Below are positions 7,372-15,656 of a DNA stretch of 64,000 nucleotides, one piece after another (position 1 is the first letter of the stretch; each line of letters opens with the position of its first letter). The notes beneath the pieces were generated by a model that searched no databases, was not told the origin of the DNA, and saw only the letters and a program-made list of their open reading frames with translations. A program made the translations under genes and the position numbers. This DNA is from Labedella endophytica. Lineage in GTDB: Bacteria > Actinomycetota > Actinomycetes > Actinomycetales > Microbacteriaceae. The stretch covers positions 124,001 through 188,000 of the forward strand of contig NZ_RZGZ01000001.1 in the NCBI RefSeq assembly GCF_003990045.1, written 5' to 3'.

Positions 7372-8757
7372 ATGCACCTCCTCGTGATCGGCGGAAGCGA
7401 CGCCGGAATCTCCACGGCACTGCGCGCCCGCGAACTCGACCCGTCCGTCGACGTCACCGTCGTGGTCGCGGACGCGTACCCGAACTTCTCCATCTGCGGG
7501 ATCCCCTACTTCTTCTCTCGTGAGGTGCAACCGTGGCAGTCGCTCGCGCATCGCACGCACGCCGACCTCGAGGCGACGGGTATGCGGCTGCGGCTCGACA
7601 CGCTCGCGACCGGCATCGACGTGGGCGGTCGGCGACTGACCGTGCGTGACGCCGCCGGTGACGAGTCGGCCATCGCCTACGACGAGCTCATGGTGGGAAC
7701 CGGTGCCTCGCCGTCGACCGCGGGCATCGCGGGTCTCGACGAACTCGGTCCGGCCGACGGTGTGCACCTGCTGCACTCGATGGGCGACACCTTCGCGCTC
7801 GAGCGCTACCTCGACCAGCATCAGCCGGAGTCCGCGATCATCGTGGGCGCGGGCTACGTCGGACTCGAGATGGCGGAGGCGCTCACCGTGCGCGGGCTGC
7901 GGGTGGCGCAGCTGCAGCGCGGCCCCGAGGTGCTCTCGACGCTCGACCCGGAGCTCGGAGCCCTCGTGCACGACGAGCTCGACCGCCACGGCGTCGACGT
8001 CGTCACCGACACGCGCGTCGAGAGCGTCGGCCGCGTCGACGGCGCGCTCACGGTGTCGGGTTCGCAGAACGGGGAGCCGTTCTCGCGCTCCGCCGAACTC
8101 GTGCTCGTCGTGGTAGGCGTTCGGCCCAACACGAGCCTGCTCACGGAGGCCGGCGCCAGCGTCGGCGCGGGAGGGGCGGTCGTCGTCGACGAAACCATGC
8201 GGACCGGACTGCCCAATGTCTGGGCGGCGGGCGACGGCGTCGTCACGCACCACCGGTTGCTCGGCGTCACCTATCTGCCCCTCGGCACGACCTCGCACAA
8301 GCAGGGCCGGGTCGCCGGGGAGAACGCGATCGGTGGCGATGCGCGCTTCGCGGGGAGCCTCGGCACGCAGGTCGTGAAGGTGTTCGACGTGGTCGCGGCC
8401 CGCACCGGACTCCGCGATCACGAGGCGCTCGCAGCCGGTCTGCAGCCGCACAGCGGCACCGCGATCGCGGACGACCACAAGCGCTACTACCCGGGCGCGA
8501 CGCCCATCAGCATCCGCATCACGGGCGACACCGGCGACGGTCGTCTCCTCGGCGCCCAGCTCGTGGGGACGCGGGGCGCGGAGATCTCGAAGCGCGTCGA
8601 CACGTATGCCACGGCTCTCCACCACGGCATGACCGTGGAGGCGATGAGCGACCTCGACCTGTCGTACACGCCGCCCCTCGGCTCGCCGTGGGACGCAGTG
8701 CAGGTCGCGACCCAGGCCTGGACCCGGGACCTGCGGGCCACACGCGTCCCGGCCTGA
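7372..8757 (+). CDS. CoA-disulfide reductase-like FAD/NAD(P)H oxidoreductase
   Basis: 461 residues. The N-terminal FAD motif is LLVIGGSDAGISTALRARE. The single active cysteine sits in FSICGIPYFF, as in CoA-disulfide reductases and NADH oxidases (family Cys43). A second NAD(P)H motif (AIIVGAGYVGLEMAEALTVR) and a C-terminal dimerisation domain complete the fold. It follows the aquaporin gene by 10 bp with an AAAGG ribosome site, so the two form an operon. In an arsenic locus it may restore thiols or act on thiol-bound arsenic; the substrate is unknown. Full length for the family. Confidence 0.82.
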   Translation: MHLLVIGGSDAGISTALRARELDPSVDVTVVVADAYPNFSICGIPYFFSREVQPWQSLAHRTHADLEATGMRLRLDTLATGIDVGGRRLTVRDAAGDESAIAYDELMVGTGASPSTAGIAGLDELGPADGVHLLHSMGDTFALERYLDQHQPESAIIVGAGYVGLEMAEALTVRGLRVAQLQRGPEVLSTLDPELGALVHDELDRHGVDVVTDTRVESVGRVDGALTVSGSQNGEPFSRSAELVLVVVGVRPNTSLLTEAGASVGAGGAVVVDETMRTGLPNVWAAGDGVVTHHRLLGVTYLPLGTTSHKQGRVAGENAIGGDARFAGSLGTQVVKVFDVVAARTGLRDHEALAAGLQPHSGTAIADDHKRYYPGATPISIRITGDTGDGRLLGAQLVGTRGAEISKRVDTYATALHHGMTVEAMSDLDLSYTPPLGSPWDAVQVATQAWTRDLRATRVPA

Positions 8758-8802
8758 CCCGCGCGTCGCGCCTCCCGCCGCCCCTTTCCTCCCTCCCACG
8801 GA

Positions 8803-8854
8803 GTGGACGCGAATCGTCGCCTTGGGCTCAGCGAAGCGACGTTTTCGCGTCCAC
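8803..8854. repeat. Family E palindromic repeat, copy 1 (inverted orientation)
   Basis: 52 bp with terminal inverted repeats GTGGACGCGAA / TTCGCGTCCAC. Its left arm is the reverse complement of the right arms of copies 2-4, so it is inserted the other way round. Part of a four-copy cluster between two convergent genes. Confidence 0.8.
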
Positions 8855-8876
8855 CCCGTAGAGACGGATTTGTCGG

Positions 8877-8927
8877 GTGGTCGCGAAGTGTCGTTCCGGA
8901 GTGCGTGAGGCGACGTTTCGCGTCCAC
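8877..8927. repeat. Family E palindromic repeat, copy 2
   Basis: 51 bp from GTGGTCGCGAAGTGTCG to GGCGACGTTTCGCGTCCAC, arms complementary at both ends. Starts 74 bp after copy 1. Confidence 0.8.
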
Positions 8928-9010
8928 CTGACGGGAATCGCGAGTCGCGCTGATCGGAATGGCGAGACGCGGCCGGCCGGGTTTGCCGGGTCTGGCGGGT
9001 GGTCCACCGG

Positions 9011-9061
9011 GTGGGCGCGATGTGTTGTTGCGGCGTGCCTGAGGCGACGATTCGCGTCCAT
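9011..9061. repeat. Family E palindromic repeat, copy 3
   Basis: 51 bp from GTGGGCGCGATGTGT to GGCGACGATTCGCGTCCAT. The most diverged arms of the cluster. About 80 bp separate it from copy 2; that stretch holds nothing else I recognise. Confidence 0.75.
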
Positions 9062-9083
9062 CTGGTGGTGGAGTCTCTCCGGA

Positions 9084-9134
9084 GTGGTCGCGAAGTGTCT
9101 CCTCGGGGTGTGTGAGGCGACGATTCGCGACCAC
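9084..9134. repeat. Family E palindromic repeat, copy 4
   Basis: 51 bp from GTGGTCGCGAAGTGTCT to GGCGACGATTCGCGACCAC. 73 bp after the start of copy 3. Together the four copies fill most of the 452-bp gap between the convergent genes at 8757 and 9210. Confidence 0.8.
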
Positions 9135-9209
9135 TCCGTGGGGGCGGGTAAGAGAGGACCGGGCGGGGGAGGGGAGGGAGTGGGTGAGGAAGATTCGCGG
9201 AGGGGGCGG

Positions 9210-10100
9210 TCAGCGGCCGAAGAGGTCGCCGAGGCCGGGGATCTCGAAGCCCTGGGCGGCGTCGCCGAACTGCTCGCCGATGCCGCCGACGAAATCCTCG
9301 CCGCTCTGGGCGAGACCGTCGATGCCGTCCGTGACGCCGCTCAGTCCCTCGAAGCCGAAGCCGTCGGCGAGTCCGCTGAAGTCCACGCCGGACGCGAGCG
9401 CGTCGGAGAGGAGTGGGCCGGCCACGCTGCTCGCGACCGCGCCGCCCGCCACCGCGAGCGCCACGCCGCCGAGGGCCGCGACGCCGGCTCCCGCCGCCGC
9501 GCCGGCCGCGACACCGCCGATCCCGGCGCCGCGCCGACGACCGCCGCGCGACCGACCGGCGTCGAAGACGCGCTTCATGAGGCCGGGCTGGGCGGTCTCG
9601 CCGCGGGTCGCCGCGAGCGCCAGATCGTGGGGAGTGGCCGTGCGCGGGTGCTCGTGGGCCGGCAGCTCCTCGGTCAGTCGGGCCTGGAGCTGCTCCCGCT
9701 GCGCGGGGGTGAGGCGTTCGAAGGCGTCGTGGTGCACCTGCTCGAGCTGCCCGGGAGGCGCGGTGCGGAGGAGGTAGTCGTACTTCCCGAGCGCGATCCG
9801 GTCGGCCTCGGTCGCCTGTGCTGAGGAGCCACCGCCGGGGCGACGGTCCGTGTAACCCGGCGCCGTCCCAGAGCCGGGAGCACCGGTGCCCGAGCCGGAC
9901 CACGACTGCTCGGACGACGAGGCACCGCGCGCGGTCTGGCCGGGCTGTGCATCGCCCGTCAGCTTGTCGGCGGCCGTGCGGACGATGTTCTTCCAGTCGG
10001 TCGATGAGCCACCCTGCCGGTTCTGCGGCGAACCGGAGGAGGACGAGGAATCGCCGAGCGCTTTCGCGGCGGCACCGAGGAGTCGCTTGAAGTCAGGCAT
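9210..10100 (-). CDS. Hypothetical protein with Gly/Ser-rich linker and glycine-rich helices
   Basis: 296 residues, not assigned to a family. It starts MPDFKRLLGAAAKALGDSS. Residues ~20-95 are a Ser/Gly/Gln-rich low-complexity linker. Residues ~100-165 form a charged helical domain (IALGKYDYLLRTAPPGQLEQ, AQREQLQARLTEELP). Residues ~185-235 are Gly/Ala-rich, possibly membrane-interacting, and the tail repeats Gly-Phe-Asp motifs (FSGLADGFGFEGLSG). Similar proteins in actinobacteria are often loosely labelled cation-transporting ATPase; nothing here supports that. Monocistronic on the minus strand, facing the family E cluster at its 3' end. Confidence 0.7.
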   Translation of the reverse strand: MPDFKRLLGAAAKALGDSSSSSGSPQNRQGGSSTDWKNIVRTAADKLTGDAQPGQTARGASSSEQSWSGSGTGAPGSGTAPGYTDRRPGGGSSAQATEADRIALGKYDYLLRTAPPGQLEQVHHDAFERLTPAQREQLQARLTEELPAHEHPRTATPHDLALAATRGETAQPGLMKRVFDAGRSRGGRRRGAGIGGVAAGAAAGAGVAALGGVALAVAGGAVASSVAGPLLSDALASGVDFSGLADGFGFEGLSGVTDGIDGLAQSGEDFVGGIGEQFGDAAQGFEIPGLGDLFGR

Positions 10101-10187
10101 GATGCGATCCTGTCGGAGTCCGTCGACAGATACCCGGCAGGTACCCGGTAGAACCCCGGGAGAATGCCGGGGAAGTGCCCGGGCACG

Positions 10188-10215
10188 GAACGGTCGGCGA
10201 GGGAGCCGACCGTTC
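10188..10215 (-). terminator. Hairpin downstream of sulP
   Basis: Perfect 11-bp inverted repeat, GAACGGTCGGC, loop GAGGGA, GCCGACCGTTC. It lies about 60 bp beyond the 3' end of the SulP gene. There is no T-run, so it is a terminator-like hairpin only. Confidence 0.5.
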
Positions 10216-10276
10216 CGGTCGGTGGAGGTCGGTGGAGGTCGATGAGTCGATGGGGGGCGGGGAGGCTCGACCCGGG

Positions 10277-11800
10277 TCAGTGTCCGCCGCCGAGGTGGCC
10301 GGCGAGGCGCGAGTGCATGAGCGTGCTCGCGTCGTTCATGCCCTCGATGACCACGCGCTTGCCGTGGTGCTCGTACTTCGTGACGATCGCGTCGAGCGCC
10401 GCGACCGTGGAGGCGTCCCAGATGTGGGAGCCCGACATGTCGATGAGGACGCGGTCGGGGTCGTCGGCGTATTCGAACTGCGTGGTGAGGTCGTTGCTGG
10501 AGGCGAAGAACAGCTCGCCGACCACGCGGTACGAGGCGGTGGGGACCGGGGCCTCCCACTCGACGGTGCGCTTGACGGTCGCGAAGTGCGCGACGCGGCG
10601 CGCGAAGCCGACCATGGCGGCGAGGACGCCGACGATCACGCCGATCGCGAGGTTGTGGGTGGCGACCACGACGATCACCGTGACGACCATGACGATCGTC
10701 TCGCTCAGCGGCATTCGCTTGAGGGTGTTGAGGCGGATGCTGTGCCAGTCGAAGGTGGCGATCGCGACCATGACCATCACAGCCACGAGAGCGGCCATCG
10801 GGATGATCGCGACGACATCGCCGAGTCCCACGACGAGGACGAGGACGAAGACGCCGGCGAGGAAGGTGGAGATGCGGGTGCGGGCCCCGGACGCTTTCAC
10901 GTTGATCATCGTCTGGCCGATCATGGCGCACCCGCCCATGCCTCCGAAGAACCCGGAGAGAACATTCGCGGCACCCTGCCCCAGCGCCTCGCGCGTCTTG
11001 CGCGACCGGGTGTCGGTGATGTCGTCGACGAGCTTCGCCGTCATGAGGGATTCCATGAGTCCGACGAGGGCCATCGCGACGGCGTACGGGGCGATGATCG
11101 TGAACGTCTCCCACGTGAGCGGCACGTCGGGGAAGAACAGCTCCGGGAGGCTGCGCGGCAGCTCGCCCTCGTCGCCCAGATTCGGCACGTCGATCGCCAT
11201 CACGACGACGGCGACGGTGAGGAGCACGATCGCGACGAGCGGCGCCGGGACGATCTTCGTGATCCGCGGCATCACGACCATGATCGCGATGCCCACGGCC
11301 ACGAGCGGATAGACGAGCCACGGCACGCCGATGAGGTGCGGGAACTGCGAGGTGAAGATGAGGATCGCGAGGGCGTTGACGAAGCCCACCATGACGCTGC
11401 GGGAGATGAAACGCATGAGCTTCGCGACGCCGATCGCGCCGAGCACGAGCTGGAAGACGCCGCCGAGGATGACGGTGGCGATGAAGTAGCCGAGGCCGTA
11501 CTCGCGGGCGACGGGTGCGATGACCAGGGCGATGGCTCCCGTGGCCGCCGTGATCATGGCGGGCCGTCCGCCGAGGAAGGCGATGGACACGGCCATCACG
11601 AAGGACGAGAACAGGCCGACGCGTGGGTCGACGCCCGCGATGATCGAGAACGCGATGGCCTCGGGGATGGGGGCCATCGCGACGACGAGTCCGGCGAGGA
11701 CCTCGCGGGTGAGGATGCGGGGGGTTCTGAGAGCCGTCATGACGGACGGTTCGGCGATGTAGCGGTCGCGCACGCGCGCGCGTTTTTCGATGGTTGCCAT
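10277..11800 (-). CDS. SulP family anion transporter with STAS domain
   Basis: 507 residues. It has about eleven membrane segments, with the family motif region EVLAGLVVAMAPIPEAIAFS near the N-terminus and GFFGGMGGCAMIGQTMINVK in the middle. The C-terminal STAS domain (about residues 395-500) contains RVLIDMSGSHIWDASTVAAL. SulP members carry sulfate, bicarbonate or other anions, usually with Na+ or H+; which one cannot be read from sequence. AAGGAG lies 8 nt upstream of the ATG. A palindrome 118 bp upstream (11918-11939) may be regulatory. Confidence 0.88.
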   Translation of the reverse strand: MATIEKRARVRDRYIAEPSVMTALRTPRILTREVLAGLVVAMAPIPEAIAFSIIAGVDPRVGLFSSFVMAVSIAFLGGRPAMITAATGAIALVIAPVAREYGLGYFIATVILGGVFQLVLGAIGVAKLMRFISRSVMVGFVNALAILIFTSQFPHLIGVPWLVYPLVAVGIAIMVVMPRITKIVPAPLVAIVLLTVAVVVMAIDVPNLGDEGELPRSLPELFFPDVPLTWETFTIIAPYAVAMALVGLMESLMTAKLVDDITDTRSRKTREALGQGAANVLSGFFGGMGGCAMIGQTMINVKASGARTRISTFLAGVFVLVLVVGLGDVVAIIPMAALVAVMVMVAIATFDWHSIRLNTLKRMPLSETIVMVVTVIVVVATHNLAIGVIVGVLAAMVGFARRVAHFATVKRTVEWEAPVPTASYRVVGELFFASSNDLTTQFEYADDPDRVLIDMSGSHIWDASTVAALDAIVTKYEHHGKRVVIEGMNDASTLMHSRLAGHLGGGH

Positions 11801-11917
11801 CAGGAAGCTCCTTCGGGGCGGTTGGGTCGAGACGGACGGCGCCCCGTTGCGCAGTCGCTGAGGAAGAAGAGGAGGTGAGGCTCGAGGATCCGATGCGATC
11901 CCGGCGTCGACTTCAAA

Positions 11918-11939
11918 CCTACCCTAACGTGAGGGTAGG
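11918..11939. promoter_or_regulatory. Operator-like palindrome, MerR-site style
   Basis: Perfect 8+6+8 inverted repeat CCTACCCT-AACGTG-AGGGTAGG in the 208-bp divergent gap between sulP and the gene at 12009. Size and CCCT...AGGG symmetry resemble sites of MerR-family regulators, which bind long promoter spacers. No such regulator is adjacent. Inferred. Confidence 0.45.
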
Positions 11940-12008
11940 GATACGCGGGACGTGATTGGTTCGACGGACCGCCTTCCGCCTGTCGGTGGTCACGAGTAGC
12001 GTGCGGGC

Positions 12009-13001
12009 ATGACGATCGATCCACGTGTGCTCGACTGGCTGCTCGACTCCGACCCCGCCCTCCGCTGGCAGGTGGAGCGCGACCTCGTGGGCGCTCCGCC
12101 CCGCGCATGGGAGGCCACGCGGGAGCGCGTGACGACCGAGGGGTTCGGCGCGGAGCTCCTCTCCACGCAGGACCCGGACGGGCAGTGGGCCGGGGGCTCC
12201 TACGTTCCGGCCGGCTTCTGGGACAGCGACGAGGCGAAGGGTCCGGGCCAACCCTGGACGGCCACGACGTGGGTGCTCAAGGACCTCCGCGACTGGGGTG
12301 TCGAGGCGTCCGCGCTCGGCGACACCGCCGAACGCCTTGCAGCGAACAGTCGCTGGGACTACGAGGACCTGCCGTATTGGGGTGGCGAGGTGGACGTGTG
12401 CATCAACTCCTTCACGCTCGCGACCGGCGCCTGGCTCGGGGTCGACGTCTCGTCGCTCGCCTCGTGGTTCCGCGAGCACCGGCTCGAGGACGGCGGCTGG
12501 AACTGCGCGGCGGAGGACGAGGGCCAGAGCGCGGACGGGAAGACGCTGTCCACGCGATCCTCCTTCCACTCCACGCTCAACGCGGTGCGCGGGCTGCTCG
12601 CCTACGAGCGGTTCTCGGGCGATGACAGCGTGAGCGAGGCCCGCCAGGGCGGAGAGGAGTACCTTCTCGAGAGGCGACTGATGTATCGCGCGTCCACGGG
12701 CGAGCTCGTCGGTGACTTCGTGACGGAGTTCACCTACCCCGACCGTTTCCGCTACAGCGCGCTCACGGCGCTCGATCATTTCCGCGCTGTGGCCCTCTGG
12801 GACGGATCGCCACCCGATCACCGGCTCACGGACGCGATCGACGCCGTGCGTGCGGCGCGGCAGCCCGACGGCACGTGGCTGCAGGGACGTCCGCTCGCCG
12901 GCCGCACCTGGTTCGACGTCGATGCGCCGGAGGGCGAACCGTCGAAGTGGCTGACGCTCATCGGCACGCGCGTGCTCGACTGGTGGGAGCGGGCGTCGTG
13001 A
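12009..13001 (+). CDS. Squalene cyclase / prenyltransferase-like alpha-toroid protein
   Basis: 330 residues containing QW-like repeats (QDPDGQWAGGSY, LEDGGWNCA, QPDGTWLQG), typical of the alpha/alpha-toroid fold of squalene cyclases and prenyltransferase beta subunits. The catalytic DXDD of true squalene cyclases is not seen, and the length is about half of a full cyclase. Its role is therefore probably not triterpene cyclisation. Such short proteins are common and uncharacterised in actinobacteria. Its stop overlaps the GTG of the next gene (GTGA), so the two are translationally coupled. Confidence 0.72.
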   Translation: MTIDPRVLDWLLDSDPALRWQVERDLVGAPPRAWEATRERVTTEGFGAELLSTQDPDGQWAGGSYVPAGFWDSDEAKGPGQPWTATTWVLKDLRDWGVEASALGDTAERLAANSRWDYEDLPYWGGEVDVCINSFTLATGAWLGVDVSSLASWFREHRLEDGGWNCAAEDEGQSADGKTLSTRSSFHSTLNAVRGLLAYERFSGDDSVSEARQGGEEYLLERRLMYRASTGELVGDFVTEFTYPDRFRYSALTALDHFRAVALWDGSPPDHRLTDAIDAVRAARQPDGTWLQGRPLAGRTWFDVDAPEGEPSKWLTLIGTRVLDWWERAS

Positions 13002-13633
13002 CCGGCCGCCTCAGCATCGACCTCTTCACCACGCTCGACGGGGTGGCGCAGGCCCCCGGCAGCCCGGACGAAGACCGCGAGGGTGGCTTCGAGTACGGCG
13101 GGTGGCAGGCGCCGTTGCTCGACGATCTCGCCGGGGAGCAGGTGGGACAGGGGATCGAGCGGATGGACGCTCTGCTGCTCGGACGGAAGACCTACGACAT
13201 CTTCGCGGCGTACTGGCCCCGCCAGCTCGACGGTGTCGATTCGCCGATCGCCCGGAAGTTCGACGCGATCCCCAAGTACGTCGCGTCGCGGGCCGGCCTC
13301 GATCTGCCCTGGCGCGGGTCGCACCTCCTCGGGTCCGACCTCCCGGCGGCCATCGCCGAGTTGCGCGAGCGTCACGCGGACATCCACGTGATCGGGAGCG
13401 TCGACTTCTCCCGCACTCTCGTCCGCGAAGGTCTCTTCGACGTCCTCAACCTCTGGGTGCATCCCGTGGTCGTCGGGTCGGGGAAGCGGCTCTTCCCCGA
13501 CGACGGCGTGCCCGTCGGCCTCACGCTCCTCGAGCCGCCCGTGGCGTCGGAGAAGGGCACGGTACTCCTCCGCTACGGACCGGGCGGCCCGGTGCGCACG
13601 GGCGACATGGACGCGCCGAACCGCGGCGTCTGA
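12998..13633 (+). CDS. Dihydrofolate reductase family protein (RibD C-terminal domain)
   Basis: 211 residues. It opens with LSIDLFTTLDGVAQAPG and carries LLGRKTYDIFAAYWP and HVIGSVDFSRTLVREGL, characteristic of RibD-C/DHFR-like NADPH reductases of the YwjB/YyaP type. GTG start at 12998 overlaps the stop of the preceding gene by 4 bp. Substrate unknown; members are rarely characterised. A strong hairpin overlaps its stop codon (13616-13650). Confidence 0.82.
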   Translation: MTGRLSIDLFTTLDGVAQAPGSPDEDREGGFEYGGWQAPLLDDLAGEQVGQGIERMDALLLGRKTYDIFAAYWPRQLDGVDSPIARKFDAIPKYVASRAGLDLPWRGSHLLGSDLPAAIAELRERHADIHVIGSVDFSRTLVREGLFDVLNLWVHPVVVGSGKRLFPDDGVPVGLTLLEPPVASEKGTVLLRYGPGGPVRTGDMDAPNRGV

Positions 13634-13650
13634 CGACTACCGCGGTTCGG
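13616..13650 (+). terminator. Terminator-like hairpin overlapping a stop codon
   Basis: Perfect 11-bp stem CCGAACCGCGG / CCGCGGTTCGG with a 13-nt loop that contains the TGA of the DHFR-like gene (13631-13633). No T-run follows. Confidence 0.6.
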
Positions 13651-13710
13651 AGTGTGCCGGGCGACTCGCTCGCAGTCTCTGAGCGGTCTCCTCGACGGCG
13701 ATCGCCGTGC

Positions 13711-14073
13711 TCAGCGGTTCCGTCGTGTGTAGATCCTGATGAGGAACGCGACCGAGACGGCCACGATGAGCCCACCGAGCGCGGGGTGCATGTCCTTCGA
13801 CAAGCTCTGCGCTCCGTCCTCGCGCAGAGCCCAGATCGCGAGAGGTGTCGCGTACGCGGCCGCGAGCGCTCCGGCCCACCACCGGAGCGCGCGAGCCCGG
13901 GGGCTCACGACGGAGCCGATCAGGAGGACCGCGACGGGCACGATCGCGACCATCGAGAACTGGGTCAGGACGAGCGTCGGCACGCTCCAAGCGGCGATGT
14001 GGATGAAGAGCGGGGTTCGGCGAGGGTGAGTGGTGCGGGGACGGGTGGGCTGAGTGGTGGGTGCGGTGGTCAT
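13711..14073 (-). CDS. Small membrane protein of unknown function
   Basis: 120 residues with three or four hydrophobic segments (IHIAAWSVPTLVLTQFSMVA, AVLLIGSVV, LAAAYATPLAIWAL, GGLIVAVSVAFLIRIY) and a basic end. No family recognised. An excellent ribosome site, GAAGGAG, lies 7 nt before the ATG. It is 57 bp downstream of the MFS exporter on the same strand and may be co-transcribed with it, and so be under the TetR regulator. Confidence 0.7.
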   Translation of the reverse strand: MTTAPTTQPTRPRTTHPRRTPLFIHIAAWSVPTLVLTQFSMVAIVPVAVLLIGSVVSPRARALRWWAGALAAAYATPLAIWALREDGAQSLSKDMHPALGGLIVAVSVAFLIRIYTRRNR

Positions 14074-14128
14074 GTTGTTCTCCTTCTGATGGGGTGTGGT
14101 GGGGTGGATCGGGAAGAGGGTGGGACGG

Positions 14129-15571
14129 TCACACGGTCGCGGAGTGCCGCCGGCTCAGGCTGCCGACACCGGCAGCAGCGAGCGCGATGAGGGCCGCCCC
14201 GAGGAAGAGCCACGAGAACCCGCCGGTGAGGGACGCGGCCGTCGACGTACCGCCGGCCTCGAGCGCGCTGGTCCGCGAGGCCGCGACCGATGCGAGGACC
14301 GCGAGTCCGAGCGCGCCGCCGATCTGCTGGCTCGTGTTCATGAGTCCGCCCGCGAGTCCGGCCTCACCGCCCTCGACGCCGTCGACGGAGAGTTGCGTCG
14401 CGGTCACGAACGCGCCGCCGAGGCCGACGCCGATGAGGAGGCTCGGGCCGAGGAGGTGGAGTGCGAACACGGCGTCGCTCGGTGCGGCGGCGAGCCACAC
14501 GAGTCCACCCGCGAGGATCAGCAGCGAGCCGACGAGGGTCCGTCTGGCCCCGAGAAGCCCGACGACGTTCGGCGCGAGTCCAGCGATCACCACGAGCGCT
14601 CCGGCGAGGGGGAGCTGGGAGAGGCCGGCGGTGAGGGCGTCGTAGCCGAGGACCGCCTGCATGAAGACCGACAAGGCGTAGAAGAGGGCGACCATCGCGG
14701 CTCCGACGAGGAGGACGACGATGTTGCCGACGCTCAGGTTGCGGTTGCGGAACACGCCGAGCGGCACGAGGGGCTCAGCGGTCCGGCGCTCGATGAGGAC
14801 GAACGCGAGGCCGAGGACGAGGGCCGCGGCGACGAGACCGAGCGTGAGCGGGTGTGCGGCGCCCACCTGTCCCACGGCGCTGAGCGCGCCTACCGCGGCC
14901 ACGAGGGCACCGGTGACGGTGGCCGCTCCCGCATAGTCCAGGCGGGAATGCGTGGTCGCCGGGTCGCGGGTGATGAGCGCGGGGACGGCCGCGATGACGA
15001 TGACTCCGATGGGCAGGTTCACGAAGAACACGGCCTGCCACCCGATGGCGGCGGTGAGCACGCCCCCGAGGAGGACGCCGGCCGCTGATCCGATACCTGC
15101 AACGGCGCCCCAGATGCCGAGGGCCTTCGTGCGATCGGAGGTGGAGGGGAAGAGCTGGGTGACGAGGGCCAGGGCGGCGGGTGCGAGGAGTGCCGCCGAC
15201 GCGCCCTGGAAAGCCCGGGCGCCCAGGAGCATTCCGCTGCTCGACGAGAGTCCGGCAACGGCGGACGCAGCGACGAAGCCGACGGTGCCGAGGAGGAACA
15301 GCCGACGATGACCGTAGCGGTCGGCGAGCCTGCCCCCGAGGAGGAGAAAGCCACCGAACGGCAGGACGTAGGCGGTGATGACCCACGCGAGGGTCGCGGT
15401 GTCCATCGCGAGCTGTGATCCCAGGGAGGGCAGGGTGATGTTGACGATGGAGGCGTCGAGCACGACGAGGAACTGCGCGAGGGCGAGGATGCCGAGGGCG
15501 AGCCAGCGCCGGGCGCTCCGCGTGGGCGAAGCCTCCTCGGTGCGAGTGGTGGTGGTGGTGGTCGTGCTCAT
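14129..15571 (-). CDS. MFS drug-efflux transporter, DHA2 (14-helix) family
   Basis: 480 residues with about 14 membrane segments. The antiporter motif A-like loop GGRLADRYGHRRLFLLG and FVVLDASIVNITLPSLG at the first helix are typical of EmrB/QacA-type proton-drug antiporters. The chosen start is the ATG at 15571 after AAAGGACATCATC; an upstream in-frame ATG at 15616 overlaps the operator and has no ribosome site. A 20-bp operator (15599-15618) that recurs in front of the tetR gene lies upstream, so expression is almost certainly under that repressor. Substrate not determinable. Confidence 0.88.
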   Translation of the reverse strand: MSTTTTTTTRTEEASPTRSARRWLALGILALAQFLVVLDASIVNITLPSLGSQLAMDTATLAWVITAYVLPFGGFLLLGGRLADRYGHRRLFLLGTVGFVAASAVAGLSSSSGMLLGARAFQGASAALLAPAALALVTQLFPSTSDRTKALGIWGAVAGIGSAAGVLLGGVLTAAIGWQAVFFVNLPIGVIVIAAVPALITRDPATTHSRLDYAGAATVTGALVAAVGALSAVGQVGAAHPLTLGLVAAALVLGLAFVLIERRTAEPLVPLGVFRNRNLSVGNIVVLLVGAAMVALFYALSVFMQAVLGYDALTAGLSQLPLAGALVVIAGLAPNVVGLLGARRTLVGSLLILAGGLVWLAAAPSDAVFALHLLGPSLLIGVGLGGAFVTATQLSVDGVEGGEAGLAGGLMNTSQQIGGALGLAVLASVAASRTSALEAGGTSTAASLTGGFSWLFLGAALIALAAAGVGSLSRRHSATV

Positions 15572-15598
15572 GATGATGTCCTTTCGATCAGGCTGAGA

Positions 15599-15618
15599 GA
15601 GTGAATGGTCACTCACTC
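15599..15618. promoter_or_regulatory. TetR operator upstream of MFS gene
   Basis: GAGTGAATGGTCACTCACTC, containing the perfect inverted repeat GAGTGA-N4-TCACTC. It matches the site at 16223-16242 in 17 of 20 positions. Seen directly; the TetR assignment is inferred from the pairing. Confidence 0.75.
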
Positions 15619-15656
15619 TTGATGACGTGAAAATCCAGGTGCGCGCGCGACGTGCA

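Noticed and set aside
8803-9134. CRISPR array
   Set aside because: Repeats are palindromic over their whole length, one copy is inverted, spacing is irregular, spacers are not of uniform length and no cas genes are present.
10175-11878. Asp/His/Glu-rich 567-codon plus-strand frame
   Set aside because: Antisense composition artefact of the SulP membrane protein; no ribosome site or family motif.
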